A stretch of 64,000 nt of DNA from Methanospirillum lacunae (GTDB lineage: Archaea > Halobacteriota > Methanomicrobia > Methanomicrobiales > Methanospirillaceae): contig NZ_QGMY01000008.1 of assembly GCF_003173355.1 (NCBI RefSeq), positions 372,001 through 436,000 of the forward strand. Reading direction: 5' to 3'. A program made the position numbers and the translations under genes. Within the stretch, counting starts at the first letter, position 1. Every line of letters begins with the position of its first letter. Below are positions 5,935 through 15,499 of this stretch, one piece after another. The notes under the pieces are model-generated. The model made no database searches. It was not told the DNA's origin and saw only the letters and a list, made by a program, of their open reading frames with translations.

Positions 5935-7692
5935 GTGGTTTCAAAGGCAGATAAAAAGTCGCAGGTTCCGGAGAACGATATCTATGATCAGGTCATTGAT
6001 CTTGCCAGGCGACGTGGTTTTGTCTGGCCGTCATCTGAGTGTTATGGATCGGTTGCGGGTTTCATCGATTATGGCCCGCTCGGAACCCTTCTTAAACGAC
6101 GGATTGAAAACCTGTGGCGCCAGTTCTACGTAGTATCAGAAGGATACTATGAAATTGAGTGCCCGACCATCGGTCAGGAAGCCATCTATATTGCATCAGG
6201 TCATGTGGGTGGGTTTGCTGACAAAATGTGTCAGTGCCCGGCTTGTGAAGAATATCTTCGTGCAGACCATGTTGCCGAGGCTCACAATGTTCCTGATGCT
6301 TCGGTCCTGAATGCAGCCGAACTCCAGAAGGCGATCTGTGGGCTCCCTTGCCCTGCCTGCGGAGAAAAACTTGAAAACATCGAGGTGTTTGCCTTCAACC
6401 TCATGTTCCAGACCTCCATCGGGCCCGGTTCACAGCGGAAAGGCTATCTCCGGCCCGAGACCGCCCAGGGAATTTTCGTAGACTTTGGTCGTCTGCTCCG
6501 GTTTTATCGTGATCGCCTTCCCTTTGGAACTGTCCAGATCGGCAAATCATACCGGAATGAGATCTCACCACGCCAGGGTATGATCAGGCTTCGTGAGTTC
6601 ACCCAGGCAGAGGCCGAGATCTTTGTCCATCCTGAAGAAAAGAACCACCCGAACTTTTCCCGGTATGCTGACTACTCATTCCCTCTCTTCTCATACCAGC
6701 AGCAACAGGCAGGTGGAGAAGCCAGGGTTTACACCATGAAAGACGCGGTTGCCCAGGGAGTTATTGCCAATGAGTATGTTGCATACTACCTAGCGCTTAC
6801 TCATGACCTGCTTACCACCATCGGGGTAAAACCTGAAAAGCTCAGGTTCAGACAACATCTCCCCGACGAACGTGCACATTATGCCGAGGATTGCTGGGAT
6901 GCTGAAATCCGTTCAGAACGGTTTGGATGGGTTGAGACGGTTGGTATTGCTGACCGTACCGATTATGATCTCAACGCCCATGCCGAAGAGAGTGGCGATT
7001 CTTTTACAGTCTATATCCAGTTTGCAGAACCAAAGCGTGAACGTCGCAAAGTCATCTCTGCGAATATGGGTGTGCTTGGTCCTCAGTACAGGGGTAAGGC
7101 AAAAGCGATAGCAGATGCCCTTGCAACTGTAACCCCCGGCCCTGACGGTGCAACGGTTACCGTTGACGGGGAAGAATATTTTGTTCCATCTCATCTCTTT
7201 GAGATTTCTGAGCAGGATGTGGATGTTCGCGGGACAGATGTCAGACCGCATGTGATTGAACCAAGTTACGGGATTGATAGGATGATCTATGCAGTCCTTG
7301 AACACTCCTTTGATGAAGAGGACGTAGATGGAGAAGTCAGAAAGGTGATGCGGTTCCCGTTCAGAATCGCTCCGGTTCAGGTAGCGGTTCTCCCCCTCAT
7401 GGCTCGTGACGGGCTTGACACAATAGCACGTGAGATCACCCACACATTGCATGGTCATGAGATATTGGCAGAGTATGATGACTCCGGTGCAATCGGCAGA
7501 CGATACCGCAGACAGGATGAAGTGGGAACTCCTCTGGCAATCACCGTTGATTATGATACCAAAGAGGATCAGACTGTGACCCTTCGTGAGCGTGACAGTA
7601 TGAAACAGGTACGGGTAAAGATTACTGATCTCCCACTGCTCATATCCGGTCTCATCAAGGGTCAGAAGACCTTTTTAGATATTTCATCCTGA
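5935..7692 (+). CDS. glyS: Glycyl-tRNA synthetase, archaeal/eukaryotic type
   Basis: Class II synthetase, 585 residues from GTG 5935. It charges tRNA-Gly. The class II motif 1 region is GFVWPSSECYGSVAGFIDYG with PLGTLLKRRIENLW. Motif 2 lies around SYRNEISPRQGMIRLREF, and motif 3 around PSYGIDRMIYAV. Cys pairs (CQCPAC near residue 95 and CPACGEKL near 140) suggest a zinc-binding insertion typical of archaeal enzymes. The C-terminal anticodon-binding domain follows (RIAPVQVAVLPL). The stop overlaps the hef start by one base (TGATG), so the two are translationally coupled. Confidence 0.95.
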   Translation: MVSKADKKSQVPENDIYDQVIDLARRRGFVWPSSECYGSVAGFIDYGPLGTLLKRRIENLWRQFYVVSEGYYEIECPTIGQEAIYIASGHVGGFADKMCQCPACEEYLRADHVAEAHNVPDASVLNAAELQKAICGLPCPACGEKLENIEVFAFNLMFQTSIGPGSQRKGYLRPETAQGIFVDFGRLLRFYRDRLPFGTVQIGKSYRNEISPRQGMIRLREFTQAEAEIFVHPEEKNHPNFSRYADYSFPLFSYQQQQAGGEARVYTMKDAVAQGVIANEYVAYYLALTHDLLTTIGVKPEKLRFRQHLPDERAHYAEDCWDAEIRSERFGWVETVGIADRTDYDLNAHAEESGDSFTVYIQFAEPKRERRKVISANMGVLGPQYRGKAKAIADALATVTPGPDGATVTVDGEEYFVPSHLFEISEQDVDVRGTDVRPHVIEPSYGIDRMIYAVLEHSFDEEDVDGEVRKVMRFPFRIAPVQVAVLPLMARDGLDTIAREITHTLHGHEILAEYDDSGAIGRRYRRQDEVGTPLAITVDYDTKEDQTVTLRERDSMKQVRVKITDLPLLISGLIKGQKTFLDISS

Positions 7693-9941
7693 TGGAATAC
7701 ATCAATCATCCTCTTATTCACCCTGACCGGCTCGAAAAGCGTACCTACCAGTTTTCAATTGCGATGCGGGCATTAGATGGTAACACTCTGGTGGTCATCC
7801 CCACCGGTCTTGGCAAGACTGCCGTTGCCCTCATTGTTGCTGCTTCAAGGCTCTATAGCATGGGTGGCAAGGTTCTGATGCTTGCCCCAACAAAACCACT
7901 TGTAGAGCAACATCTCCGGTATTTTCAGAGTCATCTTAATCTCCCTGAAGCCACAGAAAAAAGTTGTGTGATCTTCACCGGGGAAGCAGCTCCAGCAGTG
8001 AGAACTGCTGAGTGGGATGCAGCAACAGTGATCCTGGCTACCCCCCAGGTAGTGAAGAATGATCTGATTGCCGGTCGGTATTCACTTCACGATGTCTCTT
8101 TGCTTGTGGTAGATGAAGCACATCGTGCAGTGGGCAATTATGCATACGTGTTCCTGGTTGAACGGTACATGGAGAGTGCCATCCAGCCGCTTGTCCTTGC
8201 GATGACTGCGTCACCTGGGGGAAATCAGGAGAAGGTAGCAGACATTGTTGAAAACCTGCATATTGTTCATGTAGAGACCAGGTCAGAAGCTGACCCTGAT
8301 GTCAGGCCCTATGTGCATGAAAAAGAAGTTGAGATCATCAATGTCAGCCTTCCTGATGAGCTAAAACAATGTCTTACATATCTCTATGATCTGATAGAGA
8401 GCCGTCTCTCCCAGCTCCGGGAGATGGGCCTGCCTGCTCCGGACAGGAAAAATCTCTCGATGAAGGCATTGCAGGAACTCAACGCTCTCATTCAGCAGCG
8501 AATAGCCGAACGTGACGCAACCGGGTATGTTGCAGCAAGCATTCATGCCGAGTGTATGAAGCTTCGCCATGCGGTGGGGCTGGCAGAGTCACAGGGATGT
8601 CTGGTGCTCAAAGGGTATCTGCAAAAACTTTCTGCAGAAGGAAAGACACCCGGTGGATCAAAAGCAAGCAAACGCATTGCAGAAGATCCCAGTTTTGGTG
8701 AACTTTTAAGCCGTGCAGAAGGATGGGAGGAAGAATGCCATCCAAAACTTCTTGCACTTCCATCGCTTGTTGAGCAGATACTTGAGGAGCATCCTGAAAG
8801 CCGGGTTATTGTCTTTGCCACATACCGGGACACGGTTAGAATGATTGTTGAGATGCTTTCTGCCCGTGGAATAACTGCAGAGCGATTTGTTGGTCAGGCA
8901 ACCAAGGATAGTGAAAAGGGTCTGTCGCAGAAAAAACAGATAGCTGCTCTTAAACGATTCAGGGAGGGTGAGTTCAGGGTTCTCGTTGCAACTTCTGTTG
9001 GAGAAGAGGGGCTTGACATTCCCTCAACAGATGTTGTCATCTTTTACGAACCGGTTCCCTCAGAGATACGAAGCATTCAGCGGAAAGGGAGAACCGGCCG
9101 GCATGGCACTGGCCGGATCATTGTGATGGTTACCCGGGGGACAAGTGATGAGATCTCACGGTTCACATCGGTGCGAAAAGAACGGGCTATGGCAAAACAG
9201 ATGTCCGGTCTTGGGAAGCGGATGAAGAATGAATTTCAGTCAGCACTATCACTGAGTCCTGAAGAGATTGCCAGGGATCGCGCTGAACAGGAGCAGCATT
9301 TCGGTCCTCAAATTGTGGTAGATGATCGGGAACTCGTCTCTAAAGTGACTGAACATCTCTCTGCTGCCGATGCGAGGATCAGTGTTGAACGCCTTCCCGT
9401 GGGTGACTACCGTATCGGTGAACGTATCCTTGTTGAGCGTAAGACTGCCCGGGATTTTGTGGATACCCTGATAGAGCGTGATCTGCTCGGACAGATCAGA
9501 CAGATGGCAGCGAATTGTACAAAGCCGGTATTGATCATTGAGGGTGGTGATCTCTACTGTCAGCGAGATATTCATCCAAATGCTATTCGGGGAGCGCTTG
9601 CTGCAATCGGGATAAACTTTGGTGTGACAATTTTCTCTGTTTCTGATCCCGGGGAGACCGCCGAACTCCTTCTGGTTCTTGCGCGCCGTGAATCAGAAGA
9701 TGGAACAGCCGAGCGTACCCTACCATTGAAACATACATATCAAGGTAATCATGAGGCACAGGAAGCGATTATTACCGCATTTCCTGAAATCGGACTCAAA
9801 CATGCCCGGTCTTTATTGTCTGCGTTCGGTTCAGTTCAGGCTATAATGCAGGCTGAACGAGATGATCTTCTTAAAGTCCCGGGGATCGGCATAAAAAAAG
9901 CAGAGAGGATTTACGAGTTGTCCCGGTTACCATACCTCTGA
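7692..9941 (+). CDS. hef: Hef: fork-specific helicase-nuclease
   Basis: The protein has 749 residues and combines an SF2 helicase with an XPF/ERCC4 nuclease, the euryarchaeal Hef architecture related to FANCM and XPF. Walker A is PTGLGKT (residues 37-43) and the DEAH box is at 141-144. Helicase motif VI appears as QRKGRTGRHGTG. The nuclease motif GDYRIG...ERKTARDF lies near residues 570-590, with IVVDDRE before it. Two helix-hairpin-helix motifs end the protein (GLKHARSLLSAFG, VPGIGIKKAERIYEL). Hef processes stalled replication forks. It is coupled to glyS and overlaps the convergent next gene by 31 bases. Confidence 0.95.
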   Translation: MEYINHPLIHPDRLEKRTYQFSIAMRALDGNTLVVIPTGLGKTAVALIVAASRLYSMGGKVLMLAPTKPLVEQHLRYFQSHLNLPEATEKSCVIFTGEAAPAVRTAEWDAATVILATPQVVKNDLIAGRYSLHDVSLLVVDEAHRAVGNYAYVFLVERYMESAIQPLVLAMTASPGGNQEKVADIVENLHIVHVETRSEADPDVRPYVHEKEVEIINVSLPDELKQCLTYLYDLIESRLSQLREMGLPAPDRKNLSMKALQELNALIQQRIAERDATGYVAASIHAECMKLRHAVGLAESQGCLVLKGYLQKLSAEGKTPGGSKASKRIAEDPSFGELLSRAEGWEEECHPKLLALPSLVEQILEEHPESRVIVFATYRDTVRMIVEMLSARGITAERFVGQATKDSEKGLSQKKQIAALKRFREGEFRVLVATSVGEEGLDIPSTDVVIFYEPVPSEIRSIQRKGRTGRHGTGRIIVMVTRGTSDEISRFTSVRKERAMAKQMSGLGKRMKNEFQSALSLSPEEIARDRAEQEQHFGPQIVVDDRELVSKVTEHLSAADARISVERLPVGDYRIGERILVERKTARDFVDTLIERDLLGQIRQMAANCTKPVLIIEGGDLYCQRDIHPNAIRGALAAIGINFGVTIFSVSDPGETAELLLVLARRESEDGTAERTLPLKHTYQGNHEAQEAIITAFPEIGLKHARSLLSAFGSVQAIMQAERDDLLKVPGIGIKKAERIYELSRLPYL

Positions 9942-10312
9942 TTCAGTATTGAGTACGCTTCTGCAACTTCTTTCAATGCATGGGTTAGTTCAGCAATATT
10001 GCGTGAATTTGTTTCCTCTTCAATGCTAATGAGCAGATATTTGAAAGTTTGTTCAAATAGTTCATCGAGATTAATGTCCATTTCTGATATCTGGGTCTCT
10101 GAATTTTTAAACCTGGGTTCCGTATTATGACTTCTGGATACTGAATCTCCTTTGTTTTCACCCATTGCTTCGAGATCTGACTCCTTACATACTACGCACG
10201 ATGTTTCACCTTTATATTCAAAGAGCGGGGAGCCGCAATTCTGACATGTCTTTGCAAGCATCTTTCCTCCCTTGAGAAGATACTCTGCCATGATCTCATC
10301 TGGTTTTCTCAT
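9911..10312 (-). CDS. Zinc-ribbon protein of the Sjogren/scleroderma autoantigen 1 family
   Basis: The protein has 133 residues. The N-terminal 45 residues carry the family signature MRKPDEIMAEYLLKGGKMLA followed by a C4 zinc ribbon, CQNCGSPLFEYKGETSCVVC. The rest is an acidic linker and a predicted helix. Members of this family are widespread in archaea and eukaryotes, and their role is unclear. The 3' end overlaps hef by 31 bases on the opposite strand. Confidence 0.85.
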   Translation of the reverse strand: MRKPDEIMAEYLLKGGKMLAKTCQNCGSPLFEYKGETSCVVCKESDLEAMGENKGDSVSRSHNTEPRFKNSETQISEMDINLDELFEQTFKYLLISIEEETNSRNIAELTHALKEVAEAYSILNQRYGNRDNS

Positions 10313-10378
10313 AACTTCACTATAGTTTTATGAGGGGCCGTAAGTAATAATAAGAGAAGCTCTCTCACGGGTGATAGC

Positions 10379-10642
10379 ATGCCAAATCCGGAACAGACGG
10401 TAGATAACTGTATACAGATGCTTTCCGCCATTATTGATGACGGAACGATTCCGCGCAATATCAGGCGGGTCGCTGACGAGACACGTACCCTTTTACAAAA
10501 TAAAGATAAGCAGGTTGGCCTCAGGGCAGCCGAAGCGATATCCAAGATTGACGAGATCAGTAATGATTCTAATATGCCGATGCACGCAAGAACCCGTGTA
10601 TGGGAATTGGTCTCTAACCTTGAGACAGTCCCTCTAGATTAA
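10379..10642 (+). CDS. UPF0147 family protein
   Basis: The protein has 87 residues, entirely alpha-helical in appearance, with no catalytic motif. The pattern [17 protein letters not shown] and [18 protein letters not shown] is characteristic of archaeal UPF0147 proteins, whose function is unknown. ATG 10379 is preceded by GGTGAT at about 10370, a good ribosome binding site. It is divergent from the zinc-ribbon gene with a 66-base shared promoter region, and is followed by a clear terminator. Confidence 0.85.
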   Translation: MPNPEQTVDNCIQMLSAIIDDGTIPRNIRRVADETRTLLQNKDKQVGLRAAEAISKIDEISNDSNMPMHARTRVWELVSNLETVPLD

Positions 10643-10697
10643 TCGTTGTGCTTAGGCTTTCCGCCTACTGAATAATCAGTATCTTTGCAAAACGCGT

Positions 10698-10727
10698 ATG
10701 CCGGTAACTCCGGCATCGATTTTTTTT
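10698..10727 (+). terminator. Hairpin and T8 terminator after the UPF0147 gene
   Basis: ATGCCGG and CCGGCAT pair perfectly around a TAACT loop (10698-10716). CGA and eight T follow, ending at 10727. It lies 56 bases after the UPF0147 stop. Nothing else was seen in the 220-base gap before thiC. Confidence 0.6.
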
Positions 10728-10862
10728 GATCCTTAGTTTCGGTATTTTACCTTCAATGTTGTAGGTAGTAGGTCTTTTAGCAAATTTGCCTATAGGAGCC
10801 AAAAGAAAAAAAATGTGTTTCTTATGGTGATGGATAGAATCACCATCCGGGAAAATAGGGGG

Positions 10863-12143
10863 TTAGTTGAGTTTTTTGATAACTTTGTTTGCTATCTTAA
10901 GGGCACAGTAATCCCCACACATTGTGCAGGCTTCCCTGTCAGCAGGCATCCGTTCAGATCTGATTTTGCGTGCCCGCTCCGGGTTGATAGCAAGATTGTA
11001 CTGAGCATCCCAGTCAAGGTCCCGCCGTGCATGACCCATAGCCAGGTCCTGATCCCGCTTCTTCAGTTTGATCATGTCACCAACATGAGCTGCAATTCTA
11101 CTGCTCATCACACCTTCATACACATCTTCCACATTTGGCAGGGCAAGGTGTTCTGCTGGAGTGACGTAGCAGATAAAGTCAGCACCATATGAGGATGACA
11201 TGGCGGCTCCGATGGCTGCTACCCGGTCATCATACCCTGGAGCAATATCGGTTACTATGGGTCCGAGCATGTAGAAGGGTTTGTTTCCAGACATCCGCTT
11301 CATCAGTTTCACATTGGTCTCAATCTCATCGACAGGGACATGACCGGGTCCTTCTACAATTACCTGAATTCCCTGCTCGTGAGCCTTGTCTCCGAGCTCG
11401 GCATTGATGATTAACTCCTGGATCTGAGCACGGTCAGTCGCATCATGCACAGCACCTGCTCGCATACCGTTTCCGGTTGAGAGCGTGACTTCATGCTCTT
11501 TAAGGATTTCACACAGGTAATCAAACTCTGCAAAGAGTGGGTTTTCTTTGTCGTTGTGGAGCATCCATGCGGTAAGAAATGCACCGCCCCGTGAACAGAG
11601 GCCGCCGTGCCTTCCCTGGCGCTGCAGTCGTTCAAGAGTGATTTTGTTGATACCTGTGTGGATAGCCATGAAGTTGGTACCAAGTTTTGCCTGTTCGGCA
11701 GTGATCCTGAAGAGATCATCTTCACGCATATGGATTACTGCACCGTCCTTGCGTGCTGCCTCGATAAATGCCTGGTACAAGGGTACTGATCCTACTGAAA
11801 GGCTTGTTGCTTCAACAACACGCCTACGGATATCGAAAAAGTCACCGCCGGTTGAGAGTTCCATTAAGGTATCAGCGCCTGCCCTCTCACCTGCTTTTGC
11901 TTTTTCTACCTCCATATCCACATCAACAATATCTGAGGAAGTCCCTATAGAGCAGTTAACTTTGGTACGAAGTCCTTCTCCGATACCACAGACTTTCACT
12001 TTACGGTAAGGAGACACCGGGATGACAATATGTCCTGCAGCGATTCCACGGCGGATATAATCTTCAGTTACACCTTCCTGGGCTGCAACGACCTTCATCT
12101 CTTCGGTGATGATGCCTCTCCTGGCATCCTCAACTATTGACAT
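10863..12143 (-). CDS. thiC: Phosphomethylpyrimidine synthase ThiC
   Basis: The protein has 426 residues, the short archaeal ThiC without the long bacterial N-terminal domain. It is a radical-SAM enzyme that rearranges aminoimidazole ribotide to HMP-P for thiamine. Typical segments are CSIGTS, ELSTGGDFFDIRR, HTGINKITLERL, SRGGAFLTAWMLHN, VEGPGHVPVDEIE and SYGADFICYVTPAEHLALPN. The C-terminal cluster motif reads ACTMCGDYC, a CX2CX3C spacing rather than the textbook CX2CX4C. The gene is divergent from a radical-SAM gene. No TPP riboswitch was recognised in the 136-base leader region. Confidence 0.95.
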   Translation of the reverse strand: MSIVEDARRGIITEEMKVVAAQEGVTEDYIRRGIAAGHIVIPVSPYRKVKVCGIGEGLRTKVNCSIGTSSDIVDVDMEVEKAKAGERAGADTLMELSTGGDFFDIRRRVVEATSLSVGSVPLYQAFIEAARKDGAVIHMREDDLFRITAEQAKLGTNFMAIHTGINKITLERLQRQGRHGGLCSRGGAFLTAWMLHNDKENPLFAEFDYLCEILKEHEVTLSTGNGMRAGAVHDATDRAQIQELIINAELGDKAHEQGIQVIVEGPGHVPVDEIETNVKLMKRMSGNKPFYMLGPIVTDIAPGYDDRVAAIGAAMSSSYGADFICYVTPAEHLALPNVEDVYEGVMSSRIAAHVGDMIKLKKRDQDLAMGHARRDLDWDAQYNLAINPERARKIRSERMPADREACTMCGDYCALKIANKVIKKLN

Positions 12144-12279
12144 ACCTCATATGTACTATAATAAGATACATAAAGGCTCGGTTTTTGAAAAGGGGACTCC
12201 AATTTGGTTTCTCGCAACGCAAGTAAAATTGCTTTGTGGTTTTATGTTTTCACCATCATGATCCTACAGGCCATCACCA

Positions 12280-13068
12280 ATGAAAACAGTGATGAAAACC
12301 GGGAACCAATCTGTTACCGCAGTGACAGATCCAGTCTGTATAAACTTTGCCGGCTTTGTCCCTCTCAGTACCGTTGACTGGCGGGGAAGATCCGTTTGTG
12401 TCATCTTCTTCAGGGGATGTCCGGTCAGGTGCTGGTACTGCCAGAACCCTGGTATTCAGAGTGGAACTGATATTAAGGACTGTATGGAGATTCTCTCCAT
12501 GATTAGGTCTGCCGAACTTCTGATAAGTGGGGTGGTCTTTTCAGGTGGCGAGGCGACGATGCAGCCCGATGCACTTCGGTTCCTGGCAGAGCATGTAAAA
12601 CGGATGGGGCTCGTTACAGGTTTACATACAAACGGGGTGTTTCCTGAAGTTCTGGCAGATTTGATCTCTAAAAGGTTGATCGACCTCGTCGCCCTCGATA
12701 TCAAACCGGACTGGAATCTTAACACCGTAAAAGGGAAAGAACGGGCACTCGGGGATGAAGTAAAACGTTCACTAGCACTATGTTCATCCGGGTATCGTGA
12801 AGGGTCTCTGCCAAAATTCGAGGTGGTATTGACACTTTTTCCGGGAAGCAGTGAACAGGTAGCATCAGTTGTTCCAGATGTTGCTTTAGATGTAGACCTG
12901 GTGCTTCAACAGGGAGAGTATACCGGGATCCGGGCCCTCCAGTTTGAAGACCTTACCGCAATAGCAGATGAGCTTCATCGTCCTGTGCGAATACGGACCA
13001 GAGAGCAAGGGGAGATATGGTATGAAGGTAATAGGAATTGTAGGAATGCCGGGATCCGGGAAGGGTGA
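12280..13068 (+). CDS. Radical-SAM activating-enzyme-like protein
   Basis: The protein has 262 residues. The radical-SAM motif CPVRCWYC (CX3CX2C) lies near residue 48 inside FFRGCPVRCWYCQNPGIQSG. This is followed by FSGGEATMQPD and LHTNG, the pattern of glycyl-radical activating enzymes (pyruvate-formate-lyase or anaerobic nucleotide-reductase activases). Such proteins also include archaeal members with other, unknown substrates. No glycyl-radical enzyme gene is nearby, so the target is unknown. Its end overlaps the next gene by 47 bases, indicating an operon that runs to RNase Z. Confidence 0.8.
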   Translation: MKTVMKTGNQSVTAVTDPVCINFAGFVPLSTVDWRGRSVCVIFFRGCPVRCWYCQNPGIQSGTDIKDCMEILSMIRSAELLISGVVFSGGEATMQPDALRFLAEHVKRMGLVTGLHTNGVFPEVLADLISKRLIDLVALDIKPDWNLNTVKGKERALGDEVKRSLALCSSGYREGSLPKFEVVLTLFPGSSEQVASVVPDVALDVDLVLQQGEYTGIRALQFEDLTAIADELHRPVRIRTREQGEIWYEGNRNCRNAGIREG

Positions 13069-13570
13069 GTTTTCTGCTGTGTCTGCCGAACTTGGTATCC
13101 CGGTAGTGGTAATGGGTGATGTCATCAGGGAAGAAGTAAAAAAAGAAGGGCTTCCTCCAGTTGATGCCAGCATGGGAATTGTGGCAAGACGACTGAGGGA
13201 ACAGTATGGCATGGCTGCCATCGCTCATGTCTGCATCCCGGTCATCGAGTCACAGAACTCGCAGGTGGTTTTGATCGATGGTATCAGAGGAGATGCCGAG
13301 GTGAAGGTGTTTGCTGAACATTTTCCTGACTTCATCCTTATTGCGATTGATTCACCTCTGGAAACCCGGTATGACAGGCTCAAAGTGCGTGGACGATCTG
13401 ATGACCTGAAAAATATTTCAGAATTACATACCCGGGATGAACGGGAGTCATCGTTTGGTCTTCGAGAGGCGATGGGCCTTGCTACGATGCGGGTTCAAAA
13501 TACAGGCACCCTGGACGAGTACCGCTGTACTGTCCGTTCTACCCTTGAGCAGATAGCAGGAGCATCATGA
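13022..13570 (+). CDS. UPF0200-family nucleotide kinase-like P-loop protein
   Basis: The protein has 182 residues from ATG 13022, chosen because GGAG at 13011-13014 is well placed and the protein then begins MKVIGIVGMPGSGKGEF as in the family. The Walker A motif is GMPGSGKG at residues 8-15. Later segments VVVMGDVIREEV and VLIDGIRGDAEVKVF resemble dephospho-CoA and adenylate kinases. The substrate of UPF0200 proteins is not known to me. It overlaps both neighbours and so is probably translated together with them. Confidence 0.8.
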   Translation: MKVIGIVGMPGSGKGEFSAVSAELGIPVVVMGDVIREEVKKEGLPPVDASMGIVARRLREQYGMAAIAHVCIPVIESQNSQVVLIDGIRGDAEVKVFAEHFPDFILIAIDSPLETRYDRLKVRGRSDDLKNISELHTRDERESSFGLREAMGLATMRVQNTGTLDEYRCTVRSTLEQIAGAS

Positions 13571-14340
13571 GTATTTCCCCCTATTTTGGATCCTCAGCAA
13601 AAGTATGGGATGAGATAGACTGGATATTTGGTATTGAAGAGGCAGGGTTTTCTGGCTGGGAGGTATGTGCTGATGGAAATTATCATTTCAGCAGGCCTGA
13701 CTCTTATCACTCTGTAATTGAAACTCTGGCAAGTACGTCCCTTAAGGTCACAGTTCATGCACCGTATGGTGATCTGAATCCGGCTGCTATTAACGAGCCG
13801 ATCTGGATGGAAACAGTTCAGCAGATATCTGAGTGTATCAGGAAAGCAGCAGCAATCACCGATCGGGTAACCATTCATCCAGGATATCTCTCATGTACAG
13901 GAAAACTCGTACCAGATAAGGTCTGGCTTCTCCAAAAAGAAGCTCTTCGCGAGTTTGGAAAAGTGGCACAAGAATATGGAGTAACTGCCTGTATTGAGAA
14001 TATGCCTAACATTCCCGATTTTCTTTGTCATTATCCTGAGGAAATCCTTGGTCTCATCGAGGATATTGAAGGGATAGGGCTTACCATAGACTTTGGTCAT
14101 GCAAACACCCTTGGAAAGGTGGATGGATTCAGAAAATACCTGAGCCAAGCATCCCATGTCCATATTCATGACAACAATGGCAAATCTGATGAGCATCTAC
14201 CTATTGGTGCCGGAACCATCAACTGGAAACGTCTCTCAAAAGATCTTCTTGAACATTATTCCGGTGTAGTGGTGGTAGAAGGTCGCTCAATTGAGGAAGC
14301 AAAGGTGTCATTTGATCAGATTCGGAGGTGGGGATCATAG
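13567..14340 (+). CDS. Sugar-phosphate isomerase/epimerase-like TIM barrel
   Basis: The protein has 257 residues of the xylose isomerase-like TIM-barrel superfamily, which includes AP endonuclease 2-type proteins. Candidate metal ligands lie in VTVHAPYGDLN, TIHPGY, ACIENMP (Glu), LTIDFGHANT (Asp and His), HVHIHDNNG and VVVEGRS (Glu), the spacing usual for divalent-metal sites. The exact reaction cannot be read from sequence. The start overlaps the upstream stop by ATGA, and the stop overlaps the RNase Z start region. Confidence 0.75.
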   Translation: MSISPYFGSSAKVWDEIDWIFGIEEAGFSGWEVCADGNYHFSRPDSYHSVIETLASTSLKVTVHAPYGDLNPAAINEPIWMETVQQISECIRKAAAITDRVTIHPGYLSCTGKLVPDKVWLLQKEALREFGKVAQEYGVTACIENMPNIPDFLCHYPEEILGLIEDIEGIGLTIDFGHANTLGKVDGFRKYLSQASHVHIHDNNGKSDEHLPIGAGTINWKRLSKDLLEHYSGVVVVEGRSIEEAKVSFDQIRRWGS

Positions 14341-15302
14341 CTGGCGAGACACTACAGGTTTTTTTCCTGGGAACGTCCGGGGCCCTTCCGACGATTTCAC
14401 GGAATCTACCCTGTATTTTGCTTAAATGGGGTTCTCATGATCTCCTGTTTGATTGTGGGGAAGGCGCCCAGCGTCAGATGATGAAAGCCAGGACTGGTTT
14501 TTCATTTGAATCTGTGTTTATCACTCACTGGCATGCTGATCACTTCCTTGGCATCATCGGTCTCCTTCAGACGATGTCATTTTCTGGTAGGGAAGAACCC
14601 CTCGTGATATACGGTCCTGACACGGTTCATGAGATGGTTGATGATATCAAGCAGATCTGCAGGAGTAGGATTAAGTTTCAGGTTGAGTCAAGGCGTGTCA
14701 GGCCTGGTGATTCACTCGGATTTGATGGGTATACTATTCATGCGGTGGCAACTGATCACGGAATTCCCGGACTTTCCTATATCTTTGAAGAAGACAAGCG
14801 CCCGGGAAGGTTCAACCGTGAGCTTGCTGTAAGTCTGGGTGTTCGGCCCGGTCCTCTCTTTGGTAGGCTTCAACGGGGAGAGAGTGTGCAGATTGTCGTT
14901 GACGGGCAGGAACGTTTGATAACTCCTGAAATGATTATGGGAGAGCGGCGTCTAGGCAGGAAGATCATCTATACCGGAGATACAAGACCGAACCTGTCTG
15001 AACTTGCACCAATGGGAGAGGAAGCGGACCTCCTGATTCATGACGCCACTTTTGATGATACTGAACTTGACCGTGCACGAGAATTTATGCACTCAACAGC
15101 CGGTGAAGCAGGTCGGGTTGCAGCAGCACTGAAAGCCGGACGCCTGGCTCTTTTCCATATCAGCACCAGGTATACATCTGCCGATCAGCACCTTGTTGAT
15201 GCACGAAAAAAATATTATGGTGAACTTCTCGCACCTGATGATCTGGTCATGCTAGATATTCCGTTTTCTGACCGGACTTCCCAACCCTTTGAAGTAACAT
15301 AA
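14328..15302 (+). CDS. rnz: Ribonuclease Z (tRNA 3' processing)
   Basis: The protein has 324 residues if GTG 14328 is the start. The MBL metal motif THWHADHF includes His67, His69, Asp71 and His72. Other family segments are FFLGTSGALPT, DCGEGAQRQM, the exosite-like GYTIHAVATDHGIPGLSY, YTGDTRP and LFHISTRYT. It cleaves the 3' trailer from tRNA precursors. The start is unsettled: GTG 14328 lies within a GGAGGTGG ribosome binding site (14324-14331), and no ATG, GTG or TTG follows in frame before the conserved fold begins. A non-standard start such as ATA 14337 is possible. Confidence 0.92.
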   Translation: MGIIAGETLQVFFLGTSGALPTISRNLPCILLKWGSHDLLFDCGEGAQRQMMKARTGFSFESVFITHWHADHFLGIIGLLQTMSFSGREEPLVIYGPDTVHEMVDDIKQICRSRIKFQVESRRVRPGDSLGFDGYTIHAVATDHGIPGLSYIFEEDKRPGRFNRELAVSLGVRPGPLFGRLQRGESVQIVVDGQERLITPEMIMGERRLGRKIIYTGDTRPNLSELAPMGEEADLLIHDATFDDTELDRAREFMHSTAGEAGRVAAALKAGRLALFHISTRYTSADQHLVDARKKYYGELLAPDDLVMLDIPFSDRTSQPFEVT

Positions 15303-15429
15303 CCGCACTTATAGCAAGGGGAACAAATTCTCCGGTTTCAACCGGCTATTCTCCTGTTGCATGGTTGAATTTAAGTTCCTCAAGTTACCACTATACTACC
15401 ATCGGTTGTTTGCTTTGCCCTGCACTCCT

Positions 15430-15448
15430 CCCGTAACCGGGGTTTTTT
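15430..15448 (+). terminator. Weak hairpin with T6
   Basis: CCCG-TAAC-CGGG (15430-15441) is followed by a G and TTTTTT. It could end the upstream rnz operon. A second small hairpin, CCGGT-TTCA-ACCGG, lies at 15332-15345. The short stems keep confidence low. Confidence 0.3.
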
Positions 15449-15499
15449 CAGCTTCTTGTCTGATCGCAGAGGCCGGCCGAATATCGGTGGATAGTTCGT

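Noticed and set aside
11548-12009. Plus-strand open frame opposite thiC
   Set aside because: Shadow of the conserved thiC reading frame.
12144-12279. Possible TPP riboswitch upstream of thiC
   Set aside because: The conserved thi-box segments were not found in the short leader region.
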